Below, piece after piece: positions 23,701 through 36,060 of a stretch of DNA of 64,000 nt (positions are counted from its first letter, which is position 1; every line of letters starts with the position of its first letter). Under the pieces are notes generated by a model, which saw nothing but the letters and a program-made list of their open reading frames with translations, was not told where the DNA came from and ran no database searches. The DNA lies in the NCBI GenBank assembly GCA_037903355.1, contig JBAJFE010000026.1:6634001-6698000 (forward strand). The letters are read 5' to 3'. Origin of the DNA: Trichuris trichiura (taxonomy: Eukaryota > Nematoda > Enoplea > Trichinellida > Trichuridae). Made by a program: the position numbers and the translations under genes.

Positions 23701-26700
23701 AAATTGTTCAAAAGATCGCCAGCGAAAGGGTCTCTTTTCGCGCTTTTTCCCAATCGAACAGATTAATTCTATACTCGTTGACGTTCACTGTTTGGTCCGT
23801 GAGCATTACGGCAACGACCCCAACGGCTATTGCGGTTCGTTTGGAGGCTGAACAAGTGCGGCTTCATTTCTCCAATCGACTGTTGCACCGAAGCAAGGAT
23901 GACTCATTTGAACGGGTTCAGTGGATCGCTGACATGGCCTTATCCTTGGCGTTGGGCCAATTGATACGCAATACTCGACCGGCGAATGAAGAGGCGCCAA
24001 CTCAGCAGTGCGAAGATGATGCCGAACCGGAATTCCAACGTTCAGCCTTTTTGAGAACTCGCGTAACACTGCAAAACGTTGACGCACCGCAGAATGAGCA
24101 AGACCAAGAATCGGGTGGTGTAAACATGGAGAATGCGGCTACAAGTTACTTTGTTGCTCTACGCCAGCCGGTATTGTACGTACAACCTCGAGCCGTTGAC
24201 AAGGCTATCCTTTTGTGGCTCAACTACAAGAATACGTACGAATTTTGGAATGAGCAACATAGGCAGTACCATTCGAAGGAACCAGCCGACCGAGGCGCCA
24301 CCGACAACTTGGCCAGACCTGAAGTGCACATGTTCGACCAATTTCAGCAGCATGCCAGAATTCCTAAGTCTGCTTACAATTTCCTTCAATTTACATTGGA
24401 TGAAGGCTTGCATATTTGCCTGCCGTGCTACGAAGGCGCCGCTGGTGGATCAGGGCGGTCGGCCGACGAATTTGGGTGCGCCCTTATTTTTAGCCTTCAA
24501 AGCACGCGTATATCCGTATGCAGTTGCGGTCCTTTGGTTAGTCGAGGGATGTTCCACGGATTTTGCGTCTATTTTCTGGAGCAGTTTGAAAGCGACCCGG
24601 AAAAGTGGATGCCCAAAGTGTTGGAACCGAAAGATTTTTCAAAAATGAACGCCTGGCTAGTTACCGAAGGTACTTACGACATTTGCTCCGAAACGCGTAC
24701 CTGCTGTGAGCAGACAAGCGTTGGTGCCCTTTGGGTTCTCAACATTATGTGGAATATCAAAGGGTTGGACATGCATTTCAATACGAAAATTATCCACTTG
24801 GCCACTGTGCTTTGCCGAACACTGACATCGCTAGCTTCAGAGCACGAGAATTTGAAGCAGGAAGAGGTGCTACCTCAGACGATTATTAACAGAGAAGTTC
24901 AAAAGGCGGAAAAGACTGTCGGCGACTCTCAGTTGGACGAATCGGCACTGTCGTTCAGAGAGCGAACCAAATTTATTGAACGGCGAATGATTGAACAATC
25001 GCGTATGCTAACTGACCTTGCCTATTTGGGTGCCAGCGAAGGTATGATCGAAGTGGAACGACGCAAGTTGCAGCGCCTCGAAACTTTTATGTACAACGAA
25101 CTACGTCGCGACTTCTTCCAGCGTATCAAGAAGCAAAGTCATAAATTGTCTGCTTCTTCCCGCGACAATCGTCCAAGCAACGTCAGTTGGACCGGTTCGG
25201 GTAAGTTCTTCTTACTTGTCATCTATACCCTTCTTGAAGCTGTCCTTCTCCTTTTTGCCATTCTTAATGCTGCTACTGTGGGCGGGCAGCATTAAGAAAG
25301 GACATTAGGGGAAGCATAAATCTATATGTAATTTGCATATAAACATATTCGTATTAATATTTTTAATTTAACACTTCTGACGGAGTGTATACATACTTTT
25401 TTCCTTTAATTCAGTTTTCTAAGCTTCTACTGATCGAGCAGCTTGCTATGATTTTGCGTTTCAAGCCGCTGTATGTTAAATAGGAAAAAACTTGATAATG
25501 TGAACCTTGAATGGACGAGATTGTTCTGGGCAGTCTTAAGGTTTAAGCAGTAATGATTGCTGCGCGCTTCAAGACAAGCTTAGAAAATAAAGCGGAAAGA
25601 ATCGTCTCCAAAAAAAGTGCTCTTATTCCAGGATGTTTGGTTATTAACCGATGCAGCCGGTGCGTGGATCATATTCAAAATCCTGAAGAGCCAACATTCC
25701 GAAAAGTTTTTTTAAACAAAAATAGTAGTCTTATTTAATTTTTGTTATTCGCAACATCAGATGGGAATTTATGGTTTTCATACCGCTGCCCCATCGTTCA
25801 CTTAGGCATCGTAGTCCTAAGTTGAGCAGATGCCTTTCATGGTGTGACATAACAGAGTGAATGCCGCCGTGGATGATTGAGCTACCAAAGCTGTATGCAA
25901 ATTCGGGATTTTGAAAGCGATCACTCGCGCGTAGCTTAGTTCAGATGGACAATTTTTTTACCATATACGCACGTGCAGCTGCAAAAATTGGGCCATCTAG
26001 AAGCACGCATTGTGCCATTTACGGAGAACAAAATAGCATTGACTGACTGCTGACGGAGGCGAAACATTTCGACGCCACATTTGTTTGCTCATTTCGAGTT
26101 TTGGAAAGTAAAGAACATAGCATTTATTGCTTTTACAGTTTTATCCCCTATATTTTGTTGAACACGTCTTTTCTCTAGCCAAGTTGCCAACTTTGTTAAA
26201 AGTGGTCCTGTTTGCTTGTTTCAAATGCCTTTTAAGGTTGCCGACGTTCCCTTTGCTATATTTGCGCTATTTGAGCTACACTTGCAGTTCACATGTTTTC
26301 CTTTTCAGAATTGAGGTTATTAGTAGCTCAAGGCCATATCCCTTTTGTTGCATCTAGCGGCGACAAAGATTAAAGATAAGTTTAAAAACTTGAAAATCAT
26401 CCTATCTGTACGGTAGTACTCCTGTTTATGAGCCGCCGGAAGCGATAAATGAAAAGTCAAAGTCTTTAGCTTTTAATAGCCTAACTTCTGGACCACAAAA
26501 TATGTGATTTTCTGTCTGTCTATGTGCAAGCGCAGATAAAGGAGAAAGAAAGATGGTTGAATGCAAAGCTGCCGCCTTTTTCATCAGTTAGGCAATACGA
26601 ATATTTTTATTTTCACTAGGACAGCCCTTTGTCGATATATAGACTTTTTTCATTGATGTTCACGACGAGCCTTAGCGCCGCCAATGTCAAAGGTTTATGC

Positions 26701-29700
26701 ATGCAGAAATGGATAATCTCGTGGAGGAAAGAAAAGGATTAAAAGAGGCAGACATCGTTAGGAAGAAAGCGTTTCACTAAGCGATAATAGAAACTTGTTA
26801 AAAAGTTGTTCTGCCAAAATGCAATATATGGCTGTGCAACTAAGCCGTTCTTGTTTTCTACGCAGAGCCTTCGCGAAAATTCCAGCGTACACCGTCGCTG
26901 ACGGAGCCTTATTCAGTCAGCTTAAGCAGCCACGACGATAAGGCTAGTCAACTGCCGGAAAGGCATAGAACGCAGAGCGTCGTCGATAGCCTTGTTGGTG
27001 CTTCCAGGAAAGATGCTATCGAAGGTGCCCCATCGGATAAAGTTCGTTTGGGCGATTTGCAATTGCCCGTAATCTTTGAACATCACGATCAGCCGTCTCA
27101 GAAGCCTGAACGTCACGTTGCGGCTCAAGTCGAATCCACAACCCTTTCCGATTCTTCGTCCGAGTCAACAAGTGTTGGAGCAGACGGTTCTTTCAAATCT
27201 CCGGCTGTTGATTTTTTGCTTGACTTTCGCGTAAGTACTAGCATTGCTGTACAGTTTATGACGGAAGCTTATTTCTAGGTGCACGTTGAAAGCGGAAGGT
27301 GCACGTTCGAAATACAAAGTGAAGATACCGAGGATGAGCAGACAGGCGACATTCCATTTAGTCGACAAAGCAGTGCCGGTTCGCGTTTTGGCAAAAAGAA
27401 AAGTTTGTTTGGACGCTTCAAGTCGCCATCCGACGCGTCAGCGCGTTCAATGATCATTTATCTACCCGGATTGAGCATCAAGGCGCACTATCGTTCAAAA
27501 AGCACATCCGAAATGGCTATCACAGATCAAGTGGCCACTGTTCATCCAATTGGAAGCGCAAGTAAGAAGGGAGAATTCCACATGTGGATATCGTTGGAAA
27601 GTATGCCAGAAGAAACAGTATTATCCCCTTTGATTCTTGGTAATTAATACGATGCCTTTTTAAAATATCACAGAACAGTGGATATTGATTTTCTGTTGTA
27701 GATTTTGTAGAAGAAGCTTTAGAAATTGCAAGCGCAAGAAATACTAGTCGTCTTTTGGGTGCTACTTCAAGTCAGTCGGTTGACTGGGCTGGTATGACCA
27801 GCGACGTTGAACAGTTGGCACTGCAAGCCGCCAGCGCCGCGGTTGAATCTTTTCCAGTGGATGTTTTTGTCTTCTTCAGTGTTCAGGCTTCTTGTATACG
27901 TTTTACTAGTCTTCCTTATTCCATGGTCGAATGCTACTTGAAACTTCCAGAATTGCAGTTAATGTTTACCTATGGTAAATCAGCGGTTGACCATTTAAGG
28001 AAAACTGCCAGCCTTAGCGAACAGCGCTCACATTTCGTAGACGGCCCATCGATGAGTTTGCCCAACAGTGGACTTATGGTAACAACTCTTACGCTATCCG
28101 AGTTTTCCTTGTACATTTTTCATCGCTACGGCGTGCGTTCTTTGGGCAGAGAGACTATGTCGGAAAGGCGTGATGCTTTTATTGTTCAAGTCAGATCGGT
28201 CAGCATTAATATGGCTAGAAGTAGTCGATATCTAGCATTCCACGAAAACTTTACTACTGAAGGTGATCCCCATTCACCTGTAAACGAGATGGGCAGTCGT
28301 GTTCAATTCTCTGTGTCCGCTCATATCAGCGAAGCAACACTTAAGTTTGATATGCGCAGGTTGAAAGAAATACTATCATTTCCAAAAGCTTGGTATAGAC
28401 GTGCTATCATGCGACGACTTTTCTTTGGTGAAGAGGAAAGGTCGAAAGGGCAAAGCAACGTACGCATTAACCGGCCGGACCAAGAGAGTCCAGTTCCAAA
28501 TGTGAAGCGTCGGCACAGCTTCTCTTCGGTTCCTGTAACTGGTGACGTCAGCGCATCGTCATCTCACTTCTTTACCTGCCAATCCAATTCAGCCATAGAT
28601 CGTTTGACGCAAGCTTCGGCAAAGCCAGTGTTTAGTGGTTGGCAAGCGTTTGTAATCTGTGCCGTATCCGTGGAGCGTATCTCCGTTGAGGCCGTGATGG
28701 GTCAAGTGATGGGACAAACGACTTGGCGACTTCGCAAGACTGCTATTCAAGGAAAGATATTCGTCACAAGTCGCAAAAGAAAGCAGGCCGCCATTTCTTG
28801 CATAGTACAACAGTCAAGTTTGGAGGCCAGAGGTGGCCTGGTCAGCGGTATGATCAATTTGAACCTTTTCGACGGGTTTGCCACCGTGATCTCAGCTCCT
28901 TGGTGTGCTCCTCGTCATACGCTTGGTCTTACGCAAAATTCCATCGAGGCAAAGGTCGAGTGGATGAGCACCACTATATTCATGCTGTTCGTGACGGCAT
29001 TCAAGTGTCGCCTTGTTGACCAATGGCGAATTATCAGCAACACAGCTTCGGCGACTGGGGAGCAAGCTACGGAAATGGGTTCGGAAATAAGCGACGATCA
29101 ATTTTCCGTTCTCCTAAAACAAGTAGTGGAATGGGACACTTTAGAAGCATTGATGACCAGAAATACAGTCTACGACTTTCGTCGAATTTATCTAAAGTTG
29201 TATGAATTTTTCGATCAACAATTTCGCAGCGGTCGTATGATATTATTTCACGAGTTGGGAAGTGCATCCGGTGGTTTGCAAAGGTCGGATGCGGACGCTG
29301 ACGGCGGTGTTCGTAGCGAAAGTGAACCGAGCAGTCAGTCTTGCTGGCATCAACCGTTGGAAATGTTCACCAAGTTACAGTTAAAGTGTTCGAACGCTAT
29401 GTCGTTCTTGAAATCGTCGCTAGCGTTGGGTAGCCGTATTCGCATGAAGGGTGCGCGCACGTCGTTGGCCTGCTTCCACGGTTCCACATTCTCTTCGTCC
29501 CAGCAGTGGGCTCTCTTCCATTTAAGGCAACTGGCCGTAGAGTTCAGAAATCGAGCTCGCGACGTCGTACGCGATCAGCAGTTGCACACTTCCGTTGTCC
29601 AAGTACTGACATGTCGTCTCGGTCATAAAAGCTCACCTCCCGATAATATCATGGCAGTGGTGCTTAGATGTCAGAGAAGTCAATATTGGCCAACTCAGCT

Positions 29701-30322
29701 AAGCATGGTAAAAGAATGGTTCCAGTACGCATGCAGTGCCCCACTGAGCAGCGTTTTCGTTGATGCTCCGCTTGCCGGATCAAAGGCTAACCCTTACCGA
29801 GTAAACATGTCAGCGTTGTTCAAAATTCCATGCTTTCGAGTTTGCCTTATAATGGATCACCTGGTGCTGGTGGATACGGATGGACCTGAGGAAAGAGTGC
29901 CAAGATTAGTGGATTGTCAATTGAAATCTGACTTCGACAACTGTGTCCTAGTAACCCATGAGTTGGAATCGTTGAATTTTCTACGCGAGCTCGTCTCCTC
30001 TTATGTTATATCAAGTTACAGCGGGCCAAGAGGTACGGACATCTCAAGACGGGTAGCCAGCGGTGGTCAAAGGGTGCCTCTAACAAGTGGCGGTGAGGTC
30101 TACCCGTTGACAGATAATCGCGTCTACACAGTTCGCCTTTGGGAGTTGAAGCCGCACGTTCAGTGGATGGGAACGGTGATCAACGTTGATCGTATTATGA
30201 TGTTGTTGGGTTTTAAGAAGCCTCGCGAGACGATACCAAAGTGGGTGCAGCGTGGCCTTCTCGACGCTCTGGACGAGTACTCAGCCTACGCAGTGCAAAA
30301 ATTGCTTGAGCTCAATGGTTAA
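11757..30322 (+). CDS. BLTP1: Bridge-like lipid transfer protein 1 (KIAA1109/Tweek/LPD-3 family)
   Basis: Giant rod-shaped lipid-transfer protein anchored in the ER and spanning membrane contact sites (family knowledge). Exons: 11757-12312, 12369-12943, 16391-16817, 17918-18308, 18515-25200, 26866-27230, 27279-27639 and 27702-30322; every junction keeps phase, total 3,994 codons including stop (human about 5,005 residues, C. elegans LPD-3 about 4,000). The N-terminus has a membrane segment near residues 55-75 followed by the family block SFSFSALTGKVMFRD and TEDYTIRV. Other diagnostic matches are PPRLMGRGFEVLQS, YGPWADKQRD, ATLDLLF and LWNFKENFFGDW. Exon 5 alone is 6,686 bp. Intron 2 (12944-16390) holds an antisense Penelope-like element; introns 3 and 5 are 1.1 and 1.7 kb; the others are short. 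The last exon encodes the conserved C-terminal region ending about 20 residues after PKWVQRG. Confidence 0.93.
13239..13251 (+). repeat. Target-site duplication, left of PLE-B
   Basis: CAATAGAAGCATT, identical to 16226-16238. The two copies flank PLE-B exactly, as expected of a duplicated target site. Confidence 0.8.
13252..13321 (-). repeat. Terminal direct repeat of PLE-B, 3' copy
   Basis: About 70 bp, nearly identical to 16117-16188. It comprises the 5' leader and ends at the ORF start codon. It is the 3' part of the pseudo-LTR arrangement typical of Penelope elements. Confidence 0.85.
13407..13430 (-). ncRNA. Hammerhead-like core in the PLE-B 3' module
   Basis: The minus strand reads CTGACGA (13424-13430) followed by the stem GGAAC..GTTCC, as in PLE-A. 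The base expected to be G at the start of the second core element is A here, so this copy may be inactive. Spacing from the TATA-like box is 43 nt, the same as in PLE-A. Confidence 0.35.
13466..13473 (-). promoter_or_regulatory. TATA-like box in the PLE-B 3' module
   Basis: TATATAAC on the minus strand, 68 bp past the frameshifted ORF end and 43 nt ahead of the hammerhead-like core. It is positionally conserved with PLE-A. Confidence 0.4.
13541..16119 (-). pseudogene. PLE-B reverse transcriptase/GIY-YIG ORF (one stop, one frameshift)
   Basis: About 860 codons. The frame runs from ATG at 16119 through [24 protein letters not shown] and [11 protein letters not shown]; an in-frame TAG at 15064-15066 replaces the Lys found in PLE-A. 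It then continues through [40 protein letters not shown] and [11 protein letters not shown] to the GIY-YIG nuclease (CGCNASYVGETGNTLF). Near 13790 one base is gained or lost; the C-terminal part (ASAVVEHSSQCSLD, then HLHLRRVKEALYI) continues in another frame to a stop at 13541. Two lesions only, so the insertion is fairly young. Confidence 0.9.
16117..16188 (-). repeat. Terminal direct repeat of PLE-B, 5' copy
   Basis: Leader sequence immediately before the ORF start at 16119. It matches 13252-13321 with only two or three differences. The similarity of the copies indicates a recent insertion. Confidence 0.85.
16226..16238 (+). repeat. Target-site duplication, right of PLE-B
   Basis: CAATAGAAGCATT, identical to 13239-13251. 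Confidence 0.8.
17609..17745. repeat. Imperfect fold-back repeat in BLTP1 intron 3
   Basis: The arms at 17609-17633 (CTTATATCTTAGCTTAG...) and 17721-17745 (...CAGCCAAGATATAAG) are imperfect reverse complements about 25 bp long, with an 87-bp spacer. They may be the remnant of a MITE. Confidence 0.45.
25201..26865 (+). other. BLTP1 intron 5, no internal feature found
   Basis: A 1.7-kb intron with GT and AG ends. It has only short open frames (25553-25738 and 26127-26357, plus) without family signal. Confidence 0.7.
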
Positions 30323-32817
30323 TTCCATTTCTACTCGCCTACCATTTCTTTTTTTTTACCAGGAGGTGTAATCTCATAAATCGCTCTGTCTTTTCGGTTT
30401 TTGCTTTAAAGTACACAATATTCCTTGAACTGCTTTTGTTCTTTCCTTTTCTTTATTACTGAATAGGAGAGCGGAATGCTACTACAGTCACACATACTCA
30501 TCAACTCATCAGCTAAACTGTGAAGTATGAGCAAACGGCAGCTTTCTCTTAGACAAGTGGAAATCTGCCAAAAACGTAAGGTTTCTTTTCGAACACTGTT
30601 CAGTAATAATGGTGACAGTTTCAGGCACTTGTCGATCAGTGAAAATGTTTCATTTAAAGTACTGTTTTTCCCGACCAAAACAATGCCTGCGAGCTGTAAA
30701 AGAGTTGAGCGACATTGCAATTTTATTATATTACCCGTAATTCATTTAGCCTATGGTTGAGACGACTTCTTTGCATAATGCGTATGCCCAGCGCAAATAT
30801 TGCGCAAAGCTCGAAGGTAGAGGGAAGCATAATGAGTCATAATCAGGTTAGTTGCTTACGCCTGTACTTGCATTAATGCAGTGAGGCGTACGGAAGCATT
30901 CCGCTAATATTTCGGTTGTATCGTTCGTTTCTTTAAAATCCAACTGAAGAATTGATCGTCTAATTTAAATATTGTTAACTGTTGGTACTTGTTTGCCTTA
31001 GGGGCTTCCGACTGCATAATGCATGCATTTAGCGTTGACCTCAATTAAACAAAGTTTATTGCTGGTCATATGGGCTCTATAGCCATTTATGATAGCCCAT
31101 TTTTGGCTTCTTCAGTGCTTCGCCATGCGCAGGCTTGCGACTTCCCCCACGTCGCATATAGAGAATGGGGTAAGTGTTGGTATGTATGGGAACGCTTTTT
31201 TGAAATGCATCATTTTTTATAAACGGGTTTTTTTGTGTAATGAAAAAGTTGAACGATTGAACGTGCGGAGAAATGCTACTGAGTGATTGGATTAATGAAT
31301 CTTTTATTAGCTCGCGGCGATTTGGCCTGGTATTGTTTTTCTTGATTATGTTTCCTTATAGTAAAATGATTTGAACCTAAGCAAGCAATCTTTGGCATGT
31401 GCACCATGAGCAGATATTTTTTTTGAAAAGCTTTCCCTCTCTATAGCACCGCTAAGCGCTGCGTTATTTTCTCTTCATATGCGTTTTAGGATGGCTACAG
31501 CTTGTCATAAAATTTTTTTAGCTCATTATAATCTCTTTGCAGCGTTTAAGGAAGCAGATGTTTTCGTAGCTTCTTTAAATAGTTTCGAAACTTAACGTCC
31601 ACGACTGGATAAAATCGGCTTTAGTAGTTCCATTGAAAACCAAAAATGATTTAGTAGAACGGTTTAAAAACGTCAAAAGTTTTTGCTGTTAACCTCATGA
31701 TGTTTTAGTACCAATTGCCGGCTTTATTGTAAAACACTGCTAACAACTTGCAGATTTTTAGTTTTCATCAATGGTTAATAAAAACTCAATTACGAAAGAC
31801 GTATTTACTGTCGTCAGTTTTTTCATGTTCACTTTCATTGCAGATGAATAGTATGCGATTTATTGTCCAGTGACATCGCAAGATGAAACCGAAGATTGTA
31901 ACCGTAAATCGTTACCGCTTAAGCATAGCATCATGTCGAGCAGCACTTTGTTGAGCCTCGATACGGGGAGTGTCAGGAAAGGTTGCACTGTTCTCTTTGA
32001 AAAATGTAAGTTCAATTTATGACGGAATCTCAGAGGTCCATTCGAATGGCGTTGATAAATGTCTGTTGAGTGAAGCAACACGATTTTCCAATCACACTTT
32101 ATGTCAATGGACTGCCATTGCTACATTCGTCGTTTGTGTAGCTTGTTCTCATACAAATTGCTACATCGTATTTTTAATTTCAAGCAATAGTTGAGATGAT
32201 CATATATGCATCTGTTGGATGAGTATGTCAGATGCTGTGAAAAGAGAGTTAGCCAATGTGCTCCTACTTCTCACTTGCTGTTCCCTGATCAATGTCTTTG
32301 GTTTTTCGTAAATTTATTGTAAAAAAGAAAGCTTTTTTGTACCAAAGTGCTTCTGAAAGCATCATCATTTTCAATAATACTAATACTTCATTTTTAAAAA
32401 GTGTTTATCTTGTAATTATAATAATTAGCATATCCGCTGCGAAAAGTTCTCTTCGAATGAATCCAGCCAACCAGTCAGGACACGTGTATCAGACGTATGT
32501 ATTGGCGTTCTCCGTATGTCATACATATGACGCTTCTTTGGCCAACCACATGTCGAGGCAAGTTAGCCTAAACGTGGTTCTTAGCCTACTGATACAGCTG
32601 TTCGATTGATGAAGACACAACAGACGTGGCTGTTGTCAACTGTGAAAAACTAAATCGTGTTTTGCTCCTTTAACCCTAAAACCGATGGCACTAATCATAT
32701 TTTCTGAGCGTGCCGCCGTCATCTGCTCTAAGCAGCTGTTTTAGAAAATGTTTAAATAATGGTGCATCTTTGCTCTTAGCAGGAAGTGGCTGTTTCGTCC
32801 ATTGGTGGTCATACGAT
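30323..32817. other. Intergenic between BLTP1 and granulin; possible small exons
   Basis: No recognised gene. A 104-codon minus-strand frame (30406-30720) has no family signal. At 31970-32194 (plus) an open frame ends in a hydrophobic, Cys-bearing stretch (TAIATFVVCVAC) and could be the membrane-anchored end of a small secreted protein. Neither has enough support to call a gene. Confidence 0.35.
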
Positions 32818-33821
32818 ATGTGGCTCGTAATAGCTGCATTCTGTTTGCTCTCTCCCGCCAACGGAGATCTTGTAAGTTGTTAAACGTTTGTACTTCTGTA
32901 ATTTGCATTTATTCAGTTTCAACCGAATAACAACGAAGATCACATCCGTTTCTATCGACTTTACTACGCACCTTTCGAAGTTCCCGCACCTATTCCAAGC
33001 GTAAGATTACTTTTTTGCTTGTATATATATTCCCATATGTGGAGTCGAGGAGCATTAGTAGGTTTACTGATATGCTTAGGGGGATAGCTTGTGAAGCTTT
33101 ACTTCTGAAAAATTGCATAAACATGTGTTGGGGTAAACTTTGCCATTTACTATCTTTAGACGAAGAACCTGGTTGAGGTTCCCACTAATCGTGCTGAAAA
33201 TGTCATATGTCCTGACAAGACAGCAAGTTGCGAAGAAGGAGACACTTGTTGTTTAACGACACACGATCGTTACGGCTGCTGTAAGTTGTGATATTGTTAG
33301 TTCATTGTGCCCATTGACTACATCTCTTTTAAGGTCCTCTTCCTCAGGCCGTTTGTTGTTCAGATAAGCTTCACTGCTGCCCGCATGGAACCCGTTGCGA
33401 TGTTAAGCACAACAGATGCGTTAAGGCGGGATTCAGCACAATTGAGTGAATATCACATAAACGTAGCTTTACAGGAGAATAGAGAATCTGCTTTACCGAC
33501 GGATAATCCCACAACACGCCTTATTTTTAAACATCAGAGCTCTGTAGAGGAAAATGGTCGTGCTGAAGATCAGGTAAAGGAATTGGCTTGCCCCGAAGAC
33601 TCATCTCCATGCGCCTCGAAAGACACAATTGCTTGCTGCCCATTGAAAAACGTAAAAATACTATCCAGCTGTTGGTGTCAACAAACTGACCATATTTTTA
33701 GGGGGTTTGCTGCCCTGATGGATTGCACTGCTGTCCTTCTGGATACAAATGTTTGGTAGACAAGTGCGAAATAGATGGGCGCAATGTTTGGTTATCCATT
33801 TTCACGGCAATTTTTGCCTAA
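32818..33821 (+). CDS. Secreted granulin (progranulin-like), two granulin modules
   Basis: Predicted secreted/lysosomal growth-factor-like protein. Exons: 32818-32871, 32917-33000, 33160-33280, 33334-33419, 33475-33651 and 33702-33821; introns 45-159 bp with GT..AG ends and matching phases; 213 residues. Residues 1-16 form a signal peptide ([11 protein letters not shown]). Module 1, residues 63-115, has the full 12-Cys pattern, with [13 protein letters not shown] and [14 protein letters not shown]. Module 2, residues 154-196, reads [21 protein letters not shown] then [11 protein letters not shown] and has only 10 Cys: one Cys pair and the loop around it are missing at the exon 5/6 junction. 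The C-terminus is a short hydrophobic tail ([11 protein letters not shown]). The exon 4/5 join uses a GTTAAG donor; without it the frame stops soon after module 1, so a one-module isoform is possible. C. elegans PGRN-1 has three modules. Confidence 0.85.
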
Positions 33822-35836
33822 AACTATTCAACGAATGGCCGCTTATTCAATTCATTATTGCCAAGTTGACTTTTCAACAAATCTTACTCTTTTGTTAAAT
33901 TAGGCTTGCAGAATTGCTTCTGTGTCGTCGTAAACTAGCAAATCGCCTTTTTCCTGTTTTTCTTTGACTAGCAGCTGAAATGAGCTAAGAAAGTGGCAAC
34001 TTTTCTACCATTCAATACGTGAAGGTGTTTCGCAACTCGTAATTCGGAAGTACCACCAAATATGTATTTTATATTCCTATTATCTCTAACGCACACCGAT
34101 CATTTTTATTTTCTGTCTTAGACCAAACCTGTCACCCTTGTTTGCGTATACTCGCAATAAGGAGTCCTCATCATGACATTATTTGGTAATAATTCATCAT
34201 TACGTTGCACGTGGATGTTGCCATTGCACTCATCGAGTATATTTTGCCTATTTAAAATTGCAAAGAGCATTTCTGGAGCTCATGGGATGTCCACTTCTCA
34301 TTGTGTACAATTCATGGATTAATGATCTTGCCAGACAATTGTAACGTCGAAGAAAGAAAGCTAAGTTAGCAGAATTGTAAAAATGGGTTGCACTATGGGA
34401 TTTGTGTATACGGAACACTCTAGCTTTGCTAAACTCAGTTTCACCGTTATTCATTAGATGACAGGAAAGAACGCCAGCCCGTCATTTGTCGAGTTCATTT
34501 TGCTTTGCAGTAACGTCAACATTCCTTTAAAATGCTTGGTGTCATTTAATCAACCATGCATATGTCTGATGTGCGCAACGTAGCTTAAAAGCCAAGAATG
34601 GCCACTCTTGCCTTCGATGGCTACGTAGCGTAGGTAGGTGAACCTACAAGGAGATGGACTCATCCTTTGTGTATGTATTTTAGGTGGCCCTTTTTAACTG
34701 TTGTGCTGAGAGTGTTCACCTGATAACGTATCTCCGCAAAGACGAAAACCTGAATGTATTTTGAGACATGAACAAGAGCTATCTTACAGGTATAATTAGC
34801 TTTTCTTGTCTCATTTCAAAGATCCATCTTTTAAAACACACGTGGAAGTACTAGTTGATTATTCCAAAGTGTAAACTTAGCTTTAGCGCAACAGGGTCAG
34901 CTGCTTACAGACAGTCAAATTCGTCAGCTGTCTTTTGCTACGCTGCTTAACATTACTAGTACTATTGTTGGTGAATATTGAAACGTATGCTAACATTCTG
35001 TTAATAGGTACCATAGAAACAGGTATTTAGGCATAGATGTATTTAAGAACTTAAGAATTGAATATACCCGACTGTGTAGACAGGTTTACTTTATGTTCGA
35101 TTATCAGCCAGATTGTTGATGGGTCATAGAATGCCTTGTGTTCTATAAGCTCTTTCGAAGTCAAATTTAAAAGTTTCGACAAAGCTGCATCTATGCTACT
35201 GTCTATTCATATGCTACAATAGGGAAAGCGCGTGTGTTTTAATATATCCTCTTAACTGAGTAATCCACTTGAAACATTCATTATTTTCCAGTAGTTTTCA
35301 GCCATAATGGTTCATCTCCTTCAGAGATGGTCTTTAAGTGGAAAAGAACTATCCCTCTACCGAACATGTCCGAACACTCTTACAGTGGAGCGTAAGTGTA
35401 AGCCATGGTTTTTCATTTGTTAGACGTAAATTTTAAATGAATTCACTGGACTTAGTTGACCTAGGAAAAAATGGTTAATAAAAGTAGCAGTGCTGACTTT
35501 AAAAAACTGGCTAATCCGTCTGACCTTCCACGAAAAAGATAATCTTTTTTGTCTTTTCTTCGCAGACTGAGTCTTTTGTAATGTCACCATTATTAATAGG
35601 TAAAAAATTCTTCATGGCTTTGCTCAGATACCTCCAGTCTACTTATATGGCCATTCTCTCGACTCGTTCTTTCTGTTCTCTAAGAGAAACGCACAGCTTG
35701 CGTGCAAAACAATGAGAACCCATTATGCGACCAATGTTTTGCGAAAATCGTTGTGGTTATCACTTTATGTTGAGTAGTTTATAAAAAGTATCTGCGGAGC
35801 TTTCCGGATAGTTTATCCATCTTCAACGGACTTTCG
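33822..35836. other. Gene-poor interval
   Basis: No gene recognised. One plus-strand segment at about 35296-35390 has an acceptor (TTTTCAG), an open frame and a GTAAGT donor and could be a lone exon; its product is not identifiable. Confidence 0.35.
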
Positions 35837-36060
35837 TAATGAAAAAACTTTATTACGGAACTGTTCCCGTTTATGTATATAGAAAAGAGACTCTGGAGCT
35901 TTTGGGTCATTCAAGACCCGTCATCAGCGGTCTAAAGTTGTCTTCAGCGGTCTAGACAACTTTAAACCGCTGATGACGGGTCTCGAATGACCCGAAAGCT
36001 CCGGAGTCTCTTTTCTATATACATAAACGGGAACCGCTCCGTAATAAAGTTTTTTCATTA
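35837..36060. repeat. Near-perfect long inverted repeat (fold-back element)
   Basis: Two arms of about 107 bp match as reverse complements with roughly six mismatches and only about 10 bp between them. The ends read TAATGAAAAAAC..GTTTTTTCATTA. A 13-base direct repeat (ATCTTCAACGGAC) lies outside at 35819-35831 and 36094-36106. The low divergence suggests a recent MITE-like insertion or a hairpin-RNA locus. Confidence 0.85.
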
